Both the position numbers and the translations under genes were made by a program. The notes under the pieces are model-generated. The model had not been told where the DNA came from and did no database searches. It saw nothing but the letters and a program-made list of their open reading frames with translations. A stretch of DNA of 64,000 nucleotides, from positions 1 through 64,000 of the forward strand of contig JAWKZS010000014.1 of the NCBI GenBank assembly GCA_041395845.1, in the 5' to 3' direction. This DNA comes from Ch67 sp041395845. GTDB taxonomy: Bacteria > Pseudomonadota > Gammaproteobacteria > Pseudomonadales > Ketobacteraceae. Shown piece after piece: positions 35,158-43,305 of the stretch; within the stretch, counting starts at the first letter, position 1, and every line of letters starts with the position of its first letter.

Positions 35158-36101
35158 TCAGCTGTAGGGGCGACGCTCGTTTTTGTCGGGGCGCTTGTTG
35201 AAGCGCTTGTATTCCCACTGATACTGCTCGGGTGCCATGCGGATCAGCGTTTCGATGCGGTTCATGGCCGCAGCGGATACGGTCTCGTCCGTATCGTAAG
35301 ATCTGCTCGTCAGCGGGGATGCAGACAATCCGATAGCTTTTCTCATCGGGATTGCGCAGGGCAGGTGTAGCCAAATGCAGCGGAGCCAGTGCGCTGGATC
35401 AGTTTGGCGAGCAGGACCGGGGTCAGTGCTGTTTTTCGTAAAGAATGGTACGAAAACGCCGCTTTTCTGGCTGGGTTGTTGGTCCGGCAGCACGCCGGTC
35501 AAACCGCCCTTGCTCAGGAAGCTCATCAGAGCCATCACGCCACCGATCGGCTGGCACGAACTCCGCATCCATCTGGCTTCTGGCCTTGAAAATCAGCTGA
35601 TCCAGCTTCGGAATCGGCACCGGTGCATACATGGCCATGAAAGGATAGCGGGAAGAAATGTGATAGTTGGCAATTTCCCAGTTGCCAAGGTGCGGCACGA
35701 TCAGAATGACGCCCTGCTTGCGATCAAGCGCCTGCTGGATCAGCTCCTCACCCTCGGAAGAGGTGAATAAGGGCGTCACATCGGAGGGCTTTCTTGTCCA
35801 CACGGCACCCGATTCGCATACCGTCATCACGGTTTCGATCACCGAGGCGCGGGCAAGGCGTTTGCGCTCTTTCAGGGGCTATTTCCGGAAAGCAGATTTC
35901 CAGATTGATCAGCGTCACCCGTCGCATTTCACGCGCCAGATGCCATGCCAAACGTCCCAGGCCGCGCCCGATGCGGGTAACCACTGGCAGGGGCAGGGCG
36001 CCCAACACCTTCAGTGTTCCAACGATAATAGTGCCTTTCAGATCCACAGCAGATTTCCAGCCAAACAACCCGACCGCAAAGGATAGGGGAAAAATCGCCA
36101 T
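35158..36101 (-). pseudogene. Lipid A / lysophospholipid acyltransferase (LpxL/HtrB family), multiply frameshifted
   Basis: An inner-membrane acyltransferase adding secondary acyl chains in lipid A synthesis. The family HxxxxE motif is intact in VPHLGNWEIANYH, and the family tail APEQYQWEYKRFNKRP is present. The protein is spread over several minus-strand frames: 36101 to about 35873, about 35873 to 35542 (ERKRLARASVIETVM...), about 35542 to 35433 (GGVMALMSFLSKGG), then pieces changing near 35390 and 35305. A repaired gene would be about 314 residues, the usual length. With five shifts here and five in the adjacent acnB, sequence error is the leading explanation. LpxL, LpxM or a PlsC-unrelated relative cannot be told apart. 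Confidence 0.83.
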
Positions 36102-36123
36102 CCCTCTATGAAAAACATATAAT
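36095..36123 (+). promoter_or_regulatory. Possible sigma70 promoter for miaE
   Basis: A perfect -10 TATAAT at 36118-36123 lies 33 bases before the miaE ATG, with TCGCCA (four of six) at 36095-36100, spacer 17. The -35 is weak. Confidence 0.45.
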
Positions 36124-36156
36124 GCGCGCGGCTAATTCGTAAACGTTGGTAAACCC

Positions 36157-36816
36157 ATGGCAGAGCTTGATCACATCACCGCATTTCTTGGCTGTCCTAC
36201 ACCGCAGGCGTGGCTGGATCAGGCACTTGGGCATCTGGATATCCTGCTGATTGATCACGCTCACTGCGAGAAAAAGGCGGCATCTACTGCGCTGAATCTG
36301 CTCTTTCGCTACGTTGATCGGCGGAATCTGCTCACCAAGCTATCGCAGCTGGCACGGGAAGAAATGCTGCATTTCGAGCAGGTGCTGGAGTTGATGGAAA
36401 AGCACGAAGTTACCTATGACCACCTGACACCGGCGCGCTATGCCCAGGGTCTGCGCAAGCATATCCGGCAGCGCGAGCCGGAAAAGCTGGTCGACACCCT
36501 AATTATTGGCGCCTTTATAGAGGCCCGTTCCTGCGAGCGGTTTCACGCGCTGGCGCCCTTGTTGATTGCCAATCCGGGTACCGAGGATATCGGGCGTTAC
36601 TATATTTTCCTGCTGAAATCAGAAAGTCGGCATTACGAAGACTATCTGAACCTGGCGCGCGAATACGCGCTGGAGCCGATCGTGGAGCGGATCGAGTTCT
36701 TCCGCGAGGTGGAGCGGGAACTGATCGAATCGCCAGACCCTGAATTCCGCTTTCACAGTGGCGTCCCGGTTGCTACTGCGTCGATTCGGTTGGAAAAGCA
36801 AACGGACGGAGTCTGA
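36157..36816 (+). CDS. miaE: tRNA 2-methylthio-N6-isopentenyladenosine-37 hydroxylase
   Basis: A non-haem diiron monooxygenase that hydroxylates the isopentenyl side chain of ms2i6A37 in tRNAs reading UNN codons. The 219 residues form a ferritin-like four-helix protein with the iron-ligand motifs REEMLHFEQVLE near residue 68, FIEARSCERFHAL near residue 125 and ESRHYEDYL near residue 157. The 3' end overlaps the convergent lpxH by 44 bases, which is unusual but both frames look real. MiaE requires MiaA and MiaB products, which are not encoded in this window. Confidence 0.93.
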   Translation: MAELDHITAFLGCPTPQAWLDQALGHLDILLIDHAHCEKKAASTALNLLFRYVDRRNLLTKLSQLAREEMLHFEQVLELMEKHEVTYDHLTPARYAQGLRKHIRQREPEKLVDTLIIGAFIEARSCERFHALAPLLIANPGTEDIGRYYIFLLKSESRHYEDYLNLAREYALEPIVERIEFFREVERELIESPDPEFRFHSGVPVATASIRLEKQTDGV

Positions 36817-37513
36817 CGTTGAGCTGGTCTGCCAGGACATACCACCCTTGTGTGTACCAGTCGCCCAGCACAACCCGTTGGGCTTGATGATCCGGTAGCT
36901 TCACGGAATGAGTCGCCGGCCGGTGGGTGTGGCCGTGAATCATCAGCAGCGTATTGGTTTGCTCGAATAAGCTAACCACTTCGGCGTCTGTGACATCCAT
37001 GATGTAGTCGGCCTTTCCCTGTGCACTCTTTTTGCTTTCATCCCTGAGCTGGCGGCCGATGGCCACCCGTTCTGCCAGTGGCTTGGCTAAAAACGCCTGC
37101 TGCCACTGTGTATCGCGCACCATGCGGCGGAATGCCAGATAGTCAGTATCGCGAGTGCAAAGAATGTCGCCGTGCAACAGGACGGCCGGCAATCCTGCAA
37201 CCGTCAGCAGATACGGTTCCTGAATCAGCGTCGCACCACACTTCGCGGCAAAATGTTCGCCAATCAGGAAGTCGCGATTGCCGTGCATCAAATACACGCG
37301 CACGCCGCTCGTTGCCAAGGCGGCAAGCCGCTGCGCCAGCGCGTCGGCGCATTGGGACGGGGTGTCATCACCCAGCCAGACTTCGAAGATGTCGCCCAGC
37401 AGGTAGAGCTCATCGATCTGAACGGGTAACGAATCCAGCAAATGGAAAAACGCCCGGGTGATGTCCGGGCGTGAATCTTCCAGATGCAGATCCGAAACGA
37501 ACAGTTGCGCCAT
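36773..37513 (-). CDS. lpxH: UDP-2,3-diacylglucosamine diphosphatase
   Basis: A manganese-dependent calcineurin-like phosphoesterase that hydrolyses UDP-2,3-diacylglucosamine to lipid X in lipid A synthesis. The 246 residues show all metal motifs: SDLHLEDSRPD near residue 7, GDIFEVWLGDD near residue 41, GNRDFL near residue 79, HGDILCTRD near residue 114, and GHTHRP near residue 195. The start ATG lies next to the ppiB stop. Together with the acyltransferase gene nearby it confirms a lipid A-containing outer membrane. Confidence 0.96.
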   Translation of the reverse strand: MAQLFVSDLHLEDSRPDITRAFFHLLDSLPVQIDELYLLGDIFEVWLGDDTPSQCADALAQRLAALATSGVRVYLMHGNRDFLIGEHFAAKCGATLIQEPYLLTVAGLPAVLLHGDILCTRDTDYLAFRRMVRDTQWQQAFLAKPLAERVAIGRQLRDESKKSAQGKADYIMDVTDAEVVSLFEQTNTLLMIHGHTHRPATHSVKLPDHQAQRVVLGDWYTQGWYVLADQLNVRLRPFAFPTESTQ

Positions 37514-38025
37514 TATTTCGCGTCAACCAGCTCGGCTTTTTCGATGATGACGGGATTCACCGGCACGTTTTCGTGGAAACCATGGTTCGTTGTTTTCACG
37601 TTCTTGATGGTGTTGACCACGTCCATGCCTTCCACAACCTTGCCAAACACGGCATAGCCCCAGCCCTGACGGGTTTCGGAGCTGAAATTCAGGAAACCGT
37701 TGTCCGCGACGTTGATGAAAAACTGTGAACTGGCAGAGTGTGGATCCTGGGTGCGGGCCATAGCGATGGTGCCCACTTCATTCTTCAGCCCATTGTTGGC
37801 TTCATTCTTGATCGGAGCGTTGGTTGGCTTTTGCTTCATGTCTTTGTCAAAGCCGCCACCCTGGATCATGAAGTTTCCGATGACCCGATGAAAAACGGTG
37901 CCATCGTAGTGGCCATCCTTGACGTATTGCACAAAGTTCTCAACGGTTACCGGGGCTTTTGCCTGATCCAGCTCCAGCTTGATGTCGCCCATGTTGGTAT
38001 GAAGAATGACCAGTAATGCTTGCAT
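37513..38025 (-). CDS. ppiB: Cyclophilin-type peptidyl-prolyl cis-trans isomerase (PpiB-like)
   Basis: A 170-residue cyclophilin without a signal peptide, so cytosolic. The active-site features are FHRVIGNFMIQGGGF near residue 46 and MARTQDPHSASSQFFINV near residue 89, followed by YAVFGKVVEGMDVV. It accelerates proline isomerisation in folding proteins. It lies between lpxH and folD on the minus strand, one base from lpxH, and probably shares their transcript. Confidence 0.95.
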   Translation of the reverse strand: MQALLVILHTNMGDIKLELDQAKAPVTVENFVQYVKDGHYDGTVFHRVIGNFMIQGGGFDKDMKQKPTNAPIKNEANNGLKNEVGTIAMARTQDPHSASSQFFINVADNGFLNFSSETRQGWGYAVFGKVVEGMDVVNTIKNVKTTNHGFHENVPVNPVIIEKAELVDAK

Positions 38026-38042
38026 GGATAGTATCCCTTGTA

Positions 38043-38903
38043 TCAGTTGTGGTTATGGAGTTGTTCGGCGGCTAGCAGGGTGTTTTCCAGCAGCGTGGCC
38101 ACCGTCATTGGGCCTACGCCGCCAGGAACCGGAGTAATCCAGCTGGCCCGCTCTGCGGCCGCCTGGAATCCGATGTCACCGCGCAGTTTGCCGTCGGCGC
38201 AACGATTGATCCCGACGTCAATGACGATGGCGCCGGGCTTGACCCATTCGCCGGGCAGAAATTCCGGCTTGCCAACGGCAACCACCAGCAGGTCGGCACG
38301 CTCGACATGACTGCGCAAATCCTGCGTAAAGCGGTGACAGGTCGTTGTTGTGCAGCCTGCCAACAACAGCTCTAGTGTCATCGGGCGCCCCACGATATTG
38401 GAAGCACCAACAATAACCGCCTCCATGCCCTTGTATTCGGCACCGGTGGACTCGATCAGGGTCATGATGCCTTTGGGTGTGCATGGGCGCAGCTGGGGAA
38501 TGCGCTGGGCCAGACGCCCCATGTTATAAGGGTGAAAGCCGTCGACGTCTTTGTCAGGGCGAATGGCGTTGATAACGGCTTTGTCATCCAGGTGGCGGGG
38601 CAGTGGCAGCTGTACCAGGATGCCATCAATGTCCGGGTCGATATTCAGTACTTCGACCAGCTGTAACAGTGCCTGCTGGGTAGTGGCTTCTGGCAGGTCG
38701 TAAGCGCGGGATTCGAATCCTACTTCCTCGCAGGATTGGCGCTTCTTGTTGACGTACACTTTCGATGCCGGGTCTGCGCCTACCAGAATGACCGCAAGGC
38801 CGGGTTTGCGTTTGCCTGCAGCGACCCGTGCTTCCACACGGCGTTTAACGTCTTCTTTTATACGTCTGGCAATGGCGTTGCCGTCGATGATTTGGGCTGT
38901 CAT
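38043..38903 (-). CDS. folD: Methylenetetrahydrofolate dehydrogenase / methenyltetrahydrofolate cyclohydrolase
   Basis: A bifunctional NADP enzyme interconverting one-carbon folates. ATG 38903 gives MTAQIIDGNAIARRIKEDV and 286 residues, the family norm; the longer frame from 38954 adds residues unlike the family. Catalytic lysine region is YVNKKRQSCEEVG near residue 50, with QLPLPRHLD near residue 98 and VGASNIVGRPM near residue 165. Upstream on the opposite strand is the tRNA-Pro promoter region. Confidence 0.96.
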   Translation of the reverse strand: MTAQIIDGNAIARRIKEDVKRRVEARVAAGKRKPGLAVILVGADPASKVYVNKKRQSCEEVGFESRAYDLPEATTQQALLQLVEVLNIDPDIDGILVQLPLPRHLDDKAVINAIRPDKDVDGFHPYNMGRLAQRIPQLRPCTPKGIMTLIESTGAEYKGMEAVIVGASNIVGRPMTLELLLAGCTTTTCHRFTQDLRSHVERADLLVVAVGKPEFLPGEWVKPGAIVIDVGINRCADGKLRGDIGFQAAAERASWITPVPGGVGPMTVATLLENTLLAAEQLHNHN

Positions 38904-39068
38904 ACGGGAATAGGAAATCCTGTCCGAAACAGATGATATAGATGGAAGCTGCAATGCCGTGCAAACGCAGTCCGGGCGCCGTAAAGGGCCGATATTTTCG
39001 CACTTATGCTCCTGGTAGGCAAAGGAAACGGCGCAATCCCCTGATACCGTTGAAATTTATGAAAATGT

Positions 39069-39097
39069 TTGACGAGGAAAAGCCGTATGTATATGAT
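39069..39097 (+). promoter_or_regulatory. Sigma70 promoter of the tRNA-Pro/Arg/His group
   Basis: TTGACG at 39069-39074 and TATGAT at 39092-39097 are separated by exactly 17 bases. They are followed by a GC-rich discriminator (GCTGCCC), as is usual for stable-RNA promoters. The first tRNA starts 30 bases after the -10. Confidence 0.8.
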
Positions 39098-39127
39098 GCT
39101 GCCCTCGCTACTGGAACGGTATCGAAA

Positions 39128-39204
39128 CGGGGTATAGCGCAGTCTGGTAGCGCGCCTGCTTTGGGAGCAGGATGTCGGGGGTTCAAATCCCTCTACCCCG
39201 ACCA
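39128..39204 (+). tRNA. tRNA-Pro (anticodon TGG)
   Basis: A 77-nt cloverleaf: acceptor CGGGGTA pairs with TACCCCG, the anticodon stem CCTGC/GCAGG encloses TTTGGGA with anticodon TGG, the T arm contains GTTCAAATC, and CCA is encoded at 39202-39204. It reads CCA and related proline codons. Confidence 0.97.
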
Positions 39205-39250
39205 TGTTTTAGCATTAAAGTCAGATGCTTGGCGGCATCGCTCGAGTCAA

Positions 39251-39327
39251 GCGCCCGTAGCTCAACTGGATAGAGCATCGGCCTTCTAAGCCGAGGGTCG
39301 CAGGTTCGAGTCCTGCCGGGCGCGCCA
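39251..39327 (+). tRNA. tRNA-Arg (anticodon TCT)
   Basis: A 77-nt cloverleaf: acceptor GCGCCCG pairs with CGGGCGC, anticodon stem TCGGC/GCCGA encloses CTTCTAA with anticodon TCT, T arm GTTCGAGTC, encoded CCA at 39325-39327. It reads AGA/AGG arginine codons. It is second in the group, 46 bases after tRNA-Pro. Confidence 0.97.
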
Positions 39328-39374
39328 GCTTCGGTGTCTGACTTTAGTAAGCAGCAGTTTGTTGTACCAACAAT

Positions 39375-39451
39375 GGTGGGCGTAGCTCAGTTGGTAGAGC
39401 CCCGGATTGTGATTCCGGTTGTCGTGGGTTCGAGCCCCATCGTCCACCCCA
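39375..39451 (+). tRNA. tRNA-His (anticodon GTG)
   Basis: A cloverleaf with acceptor GTGGGCG and CGTCCAC (one G-T pair), plus the extra G at 39375 that can pair with discriminator C at 39448, a histidine-tRNA hallmark. The anticodon stem CCGGA/TCCGG encloses TTGTGAT with anticodon GTG. CCA is encoded at 39449-39451. Confidence 0.97.
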
Positions 39452-39485
39452 TTTTTTGGATTGCCGACCTAAACGGGCAGACATT

Positions 39486-39521
39486 GAGACCGGTAATGTC
39501 CAAAAGGATATTACCGGTTTC
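39486..39521 (+). terminator. Long stem-loop between tRNA-His and tig
   Basis: GAGACCGGTAATGTCC, an AAAA loop and GGATATTACCGGTTTC form a 16-bp stem with two G-T pairs. There is no run of T after it. It may end or process the tRNA transcript, or sit in the tig leader, whose start codon is 56 bases further on. Confidence 0.5.
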
Positions 39522-39577
39522 TGCTTTGAGGCGTCGGTACTTTGATTCACACACCGAAATGACCACTCGAGGTTGAT

Positions 39578-40900
39578 ATGCAAGTTTCTGTGGAAACCAC
39601 CTCTACACTCGAACGCCGCATGACTGTCGGCATCCCTGCTGAAAAAATCGATTCCGCAGTGGAAACCAAGCTGGCTGATACCGCCAAGCGCGTCCGTATC
39701 GATGGTTTCCGTCCTGGCAAGGTTCCCCTGCGGGAAGTGCGTCGTCGCTTTGGCAAAGCCATTCGCGAAGAAGTCATTGGCGAGATCGTCAGCAACTCCT
39801 TCTATGAAGCAATGAACAAGGAGTCTCTCAATCCTGCTGGCTATCCCTCCATCGAGCGCACCAAGGATGCTCCGGGCGAAGATTTCGAATTTGTTGCAAC
39901 CTTCGAAGTGTATCCGCAGATCACTGTTCAGGGCCTGACAAGCATCAGTGTGGTTCGTCCGGTTGCAGATATCTCCGAATCCGACATTGATGGCATGATC
40001 GAGCGCCTGCGCGAGCAGCGTGCCACTTTTGTTGATGTTGATCGCGCCGCCGCGAACGGAGACCAGGTTGTCATCGACTTCGTTGGCACCAAAGACGGCG
40101 AGCCGTTCCAGGGCGGCAGCGCCACCGGCAGCAAGCTGGTTTTGGGCTCCGGCCAGATGATTCCCGGCTTCGAAGATGGTTTGGTGGGTGCTACCAAGGG
40201 TGAAGAGCGTGTGCTCGCGCTGACGTTCCCTGAAAACTACCACGCGCCCGAGCTGAAGGGGCAAGCGGTTCAGTTCGCTGTTACCGTTCAGGCCGTCCAG
40301 GAAAAGCAGCTGCCTGAGGTTAACGAAGAGTTCATCAAGGCTTTCTCGCCCAAGGATCCCAGCATGGAAAACTTCCGTGCCGAAATCCGTCAGAACATGG
40401 AGCGGGAACTGAAGAATGCCATCAAGAACCGCATCAAGAAGCAGGTGATGGATGGCGTGCTGGAGCAGAACGAGGTTCAGGTTCCGAAAGCGCTGATTGA
40501 TTCCGAGATTGACCGTCAGCGCCAGCAGATGGTGCAACAGTTCGGTGGTGGTGCCAACTTTGATTTTCGCAGTCTGCCGGCCGAGCTGTTCGAAGCGCAG
40601 GCCACCCGCGCGGTGAAGCTGGCCCTGCTGCTGGGTGAAGTGATCAAGGATCGCCAGATCAAGTCCGATGCTACACGCGTCCGTGCTGCGATCGAAGAGC
40701 TGGCTGCGCCTTACGAAAACCCCCAGCAGGTGGTGAGCTGGTACTACGAGAACAAGCAGATCCTGCAGCAGGTCGAAGCGATGGTGCTGGAAGACCAGGT
40801 TGTCGACGTGATTCTGGAGCAAGCCCAGCTGACCGACGAAAACATGTCTTATGAAGACGCGGTTCGTCAGCCTGGCGCACAGGAACAAGACGAAGCCTGA
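39578..40900 (+). CDS. tig: Trigger factor
   Basis: A ribosome-bound chaperone with prolyl isomerase activity. The 440 residues hold the ribosome-binding signature GFRPGKVPLREVRRRFGK near residues 43-60, the FKBP-like domain near 160-245 (GDQVVIDFVGTKDGEPFQGG), and the helical C-terminal chaperone arms. tig-clpP-clpX-lon-hupB is a conserved proteostasis block. A terminator follows, so clpP has its own promoter. Confidence 0.97.
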   Translation: MQVSVETTSTLERRMTVGIPAEKIDSAVETKLADTAKRVRIDGFRPGKVPLREVRRRFGKAIREEVIGEIVSNSFYEAMNKESLNPAGYPSIERTKDAPGEDFEFVATFEVYPQITVQGLTSISVVRPVADISESDIDGMIERLREQRATFVDVDRAAANGDQVVIDFVGTKDGEPFQGGSATGSKLVLGSGQMIPGFEDGLVGATKGEERVLALTFPENYHAPELKGQAVQFAVTVQAVQEKQLPEVNEEFIKAFSPKDPSMENFRAEIRQNMERELKNAIKNRIKKQVMDGVLEQNEVQVPKALIDSEIDRQRQQMVQQFGGGANFDFRSLPAELFEAQATRAVKLALLLGEVIKDRQIKSDATRVRAAIEELAAPYENPQQVVSWYYENKQILQQVEAMVLEDQVVDVILEQAQLTDENMSYEDAVRQPGAQEQDEA

Positions 40901-40921
40901 TCCTGTTTTCTGATCAGCCTG

Positions 40922-40953
40922 AAAAAGCGCGATCTTCGAATCGCGCTTTTTTT
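40922..40953 (+). terminator. Rho-independent terminator after tig
   Basis: AAAAAGCGCGAT, a short loop and ATCGCGCTTTTT form a 12-bp stem followed by further T. It starts 21 bases after the tig stop. Confidence 0.9.
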
Positions 40954-41014
40954 TGTCCGTAGTGCGGACGCCACCCCATATCCCGTCTATAGTTAAAATA
41001 AACGCAGCCAAGGT

Positions 41015-41042
41015 CTTGAAAGTTATCGAAAAGACCGCATAT
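41015..41042 (+). promoter_or_regulatory. Sigma32-type heat-shock promoter for clpP
   Basis: CTTGAAA at 41015-41021 matches the sigma32 -35 consensus. After 13 bases comes CCGCATAT at 41035-41042, one mismatch from CCCCATNT. The clpP ATG is 60 bases further. ClpP is heat-shock induced in other gammaproteobacteria, so the site fits established regulation. Confidence 0.7.
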
Positions 41043-41102
41043 CCTCAAATTGTGACCCCACTTGGTTTGGTTGCTCAATAATTAATCTAAAAGGATGCCT
41101 AC

Positions 41103-41732
41103 ATGTCATACACTCTGAATGAGCTTGCCGAGCGTAACTCCATCCTGAATGCTGGCCTGATTCCGATGGTCATTGAGCAGACCGCACGCGGTGAGCGCTC
41201 GTTCGATATCTATTCCCGGCTGTTGAAAGAGCGAGTGATTTTTCTGGTGGGGCAGGTTGAAGATCATATGGCCAACCTGATTGTTGCACAGCTTCTGTTC
41301 CTTGAGTCCGAGAATCCTGACAAGGACATTCATCTTTATATCAATTCTCCTGGTGGTTCGGTAACGGCAGGCATGGCGATCTACGACACCATGCAGTTCA
41401 TCAAGCCCAACGTATCCACCATGTGCATTGGTCAGGCCTGTTCAATGGGTGCATTTCTCCTGACTGCCGGTGAAAAGGGCAAACGTTTCTGCCTGCCGAA
41501 TTCCCGGGTAATGATTCACCAGCCGTTGGGCGGATTCCAGGGCCAAGCATCCGATATCGAGATCCATGCGCGGGAGATCCTGCAGATGAAACGGAAGCTG
41601 AATGAAATCCTGGCGCACCACACGGGCCAACCTTATGAAACAATTGATCGTGACACCGATCGCGATAACTTTATGAGCGCTTACGACGCCAAGGCATACG
41701 GCCTCGTGGATCAGGTTCTGGAAAAGCGCTAG
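41103..41732 (+). CDS. clpP: ATP-dependent Clp protease proteolytic subunit
   Basis: A serine peptidase forming the barrel of ClpXP and ClpAP. In the 209 residues the catalytic Ser114 is in GQACSMGAFLL, the histidine in MIHQPLGGFQGQA near residue 139, and the aspartate in DTDRDNFMSA near residue 188. YINSPGGSVTAGMAIYDT near residue 80 is conserved. clpX follows after 128 bases, presumably on the same transcript. Confidence 0.97.
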   Translation: MSYTLNELAERNSILNAGLIPMVIEQTARGERSFDIYSRLLKERVIFLVGQVEDHMANLIVAQLLFLESENPDKDIHLYINSPGGSVTAGMAIYDTMQFIKPNVSTMCIGQACSMGAFLLTAGEKGKRFCLPNSRVMIHQPLGGFQGQASDIEIHAREILQMKRKLNEILAHHTGQPYETIDRDTDRDNFMSAYDAKAYGLVDQVLEKR

Positions 41733-41860
41733 TTTAAAATCAATAAGTTAGCTGGTTTATCTCGGCCAGATGTTAAGAAATTGGGAATCTCGTACTTGCA
41801 AAAATGAGGTTTTCGCTGCATCTTTCTAGTAGTCAGATGCAGGCTTCAAGAGGAAATTAA

Positions 41861-43162
41861 ATGACTGACGATCGTGACGGAAAAGGCGAAGACAGCGGCA
41901 AGCTGTTGTATTGCTCCTTCTGCGGCAAGAGCCAGCATGAAGTGCGCAAACTGATCGCTGGTCCCTCTGTGTTCATCTGCGACGAATGCGTGGATCTGTG
42001 CAATGACATCATCCGCGAAGAAGTTCAGGAAGAAACCAACGACAAGAATTCTGACAAGCTGCCCGCACCGCTCGAGATCAAGGAGATCCTTGATGACTAT
42101 GTCATCGGTCAGGATAGAGCGAAGAAGGTGCTGGCTGTAGCGGTTTACAACCATTACAAGCGGCTGCGTTCCGGTGCTGCCAAGTCGGCGAAAGGGTCCA
42201 CTGCGGAAGTCGAGCTAGGCAAAAGCAATATCCTGCTGATCGGTCCAACGGGTAGCGGTAAAACGCTGCTGGCCGAGACGTTGGCGCGCCTGCTCAACGT
42301 TCCGTTCACTATTGCGGATGCAACCACGCTGACGGAAGCCGGCTATGTCGGTGAAGATGTCGAGAACATTATCCAGAAGCTGTTGCAGAAGTGTGACTAC
42401 GATGTAGAGAAGGCCCAGATGGGCATTGTCTATATCGACGAAATCGACAAGATTTCGCGCAAATCGGATAACCCCTCCATCACCCGGGATGTGTCTGGTG
42501 AAGGCGTACAGCAGGCGCTGCTGAAACTGATTGAAGGTACTGTTGCGTCGGTGCCGCCTCAGGGTGGACGCAAGCATCCCCAGCAGGAATTCCTGCAGGT
42601 TGATACGTCCAACATTCTCTTCATCTGCGGCGGTGCATTTGCCGGTTTGGAGAAGGTGATCCGTGATCGATCCGAAAAGAGCGGGATCGGTTTCTCGGCG
42701 ACCGTCAAGAGCAAGGATGACAGCCGGAATGTGAGTGACGTGCTGCGTGAAGTGGCGCCAGAGGATCTGGTCAAGTACGGTTTGATTCCCGAATTTGTGG
42801 GTCGACTGCCAATTGTCGCTACCTTGGCTGAACTTGATGAAGAGGCATTGGTTCAGATTTTGACCGAACCCAAGAACTCGCTCACCAAGCAGTACGAGAA
42901 GCTGTTCGAAATGGATGGTGTCGATCTGGATTTCCGGGAAGATGCGCTGGTTGCAGTTGCCAAGAAGGCGATGGAGCGCAAGACAGGCGCTCGCGGCCTG
43001 CGCTCGATCCTGGAATCAGTATTGCTGGATACCATGTATTCCGTTCCCTCTACACGTAATGTCGTTAAGGTCGTCATTGATGGCGCAGTTATCAAGGGAG
43101 AATCTGAACCCTTGATGATTTATGAAAACAGTGAACAGGCGAGAGCAGCGTCTGAAGACTAG
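41861..43162 (+). CDS. clpX: ATP-dependent Clp protease ATP-binding subunit ClpX
   Basis: An AAA+ unfoldase feeding ClpP. The 433 residues contain the N-terminal C4 zinc-binding domain (YCSFCGKSQHEV ... FICDECVDLC, near 12-46), Walker A GPTGSGKTLLAETLA near 127, Walker B GIVYIDEIDKISRK near 188, and the C-terminal RKTGARGLRSILE near 376. RBS GAGGAAA lies just before the ATG. A terminator hairpin follows. Confidence 0.97.
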   Translation: MTDDRDGKGEDSGKLLYCSFCGKSQHEVRKLIAGPSVFICDECVDLCNDIIREEVQEETNDKNSDKLPAPLEIKEILDDYVIGQDRAKKVLAVAVYNHYKRLRSGAAKSAKGSTAEVELGKSNILLIGPTGSGKTLLAETLARLLNVPFTIADATTLTEAGYVGEDVENIIQKLLQKCDYDVEKAQMGIVYIDEIDKISRKSDNPSITRDVSGEGVQQALLKLIEGTVASVPPQGGRKHPQQEFLQVDTSNILFICGGAFAGLEKVIRDRSEKSGIGFSATVKSKDDSRNVSDVLREVAPEDLVKYGLIPEFVGRLPIVATLAELDEEALVQILTEPKNSLTKQYEKLFEMDGVDLDFREDALVAVAKKAMERKTGARGLRSILESVLLDTMYSVPSTRNVVKVVIDGAVIKGESEPLMIYENSEQARAASED

Positions 43163-43183
43163 GCGGCAATTCTGTTGTCACAT

Positions 43184-43208
43184 AAAGGGCCGCGAGGCCC
43201 TTTTTTGT
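43184..43208 (+). terminator. Rho-independent terminator after clpX
   Basis: AAAGGGCC, GCGA loop, GGCCCTTTTTT: an 8-bp GC-rich stem and a T run, 21 bases after the clpX stop. Confidence 0.92.
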
Positions 43209-43237
43209 TCTTTTGGCTCGGATCATTACCCAAGCTA

Positions 43238-43265
43238 TTGAAATATGGTGGATGAGACCCCATGT
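43238..43265 (+). promoter_or_regulatory. Sigma32-type heat-shock promoter for lon
   Basis: TTGAAA at 43238-43243 and CCCCATGT at 43258-43265, separated by 14 bases, match the sigma32 pattern TTGAAA-N13/14-CCCCATNT closely. It lies just after the clpX terminator and 40 bases before the lon ATG. lon is a classic member of the sigma32 regulon. Confidence 0.8.
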
Positions 43266-43305
43266 AGGTCTTTCCAGTCCGAAACCCACCACAAGGGTTG
43301 AATGT

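Noticed and set aside
38900..39576. Short ORFs on both strands across the tRNA group
   Set aside because: They run through three certain tRNA genes and share no family features.
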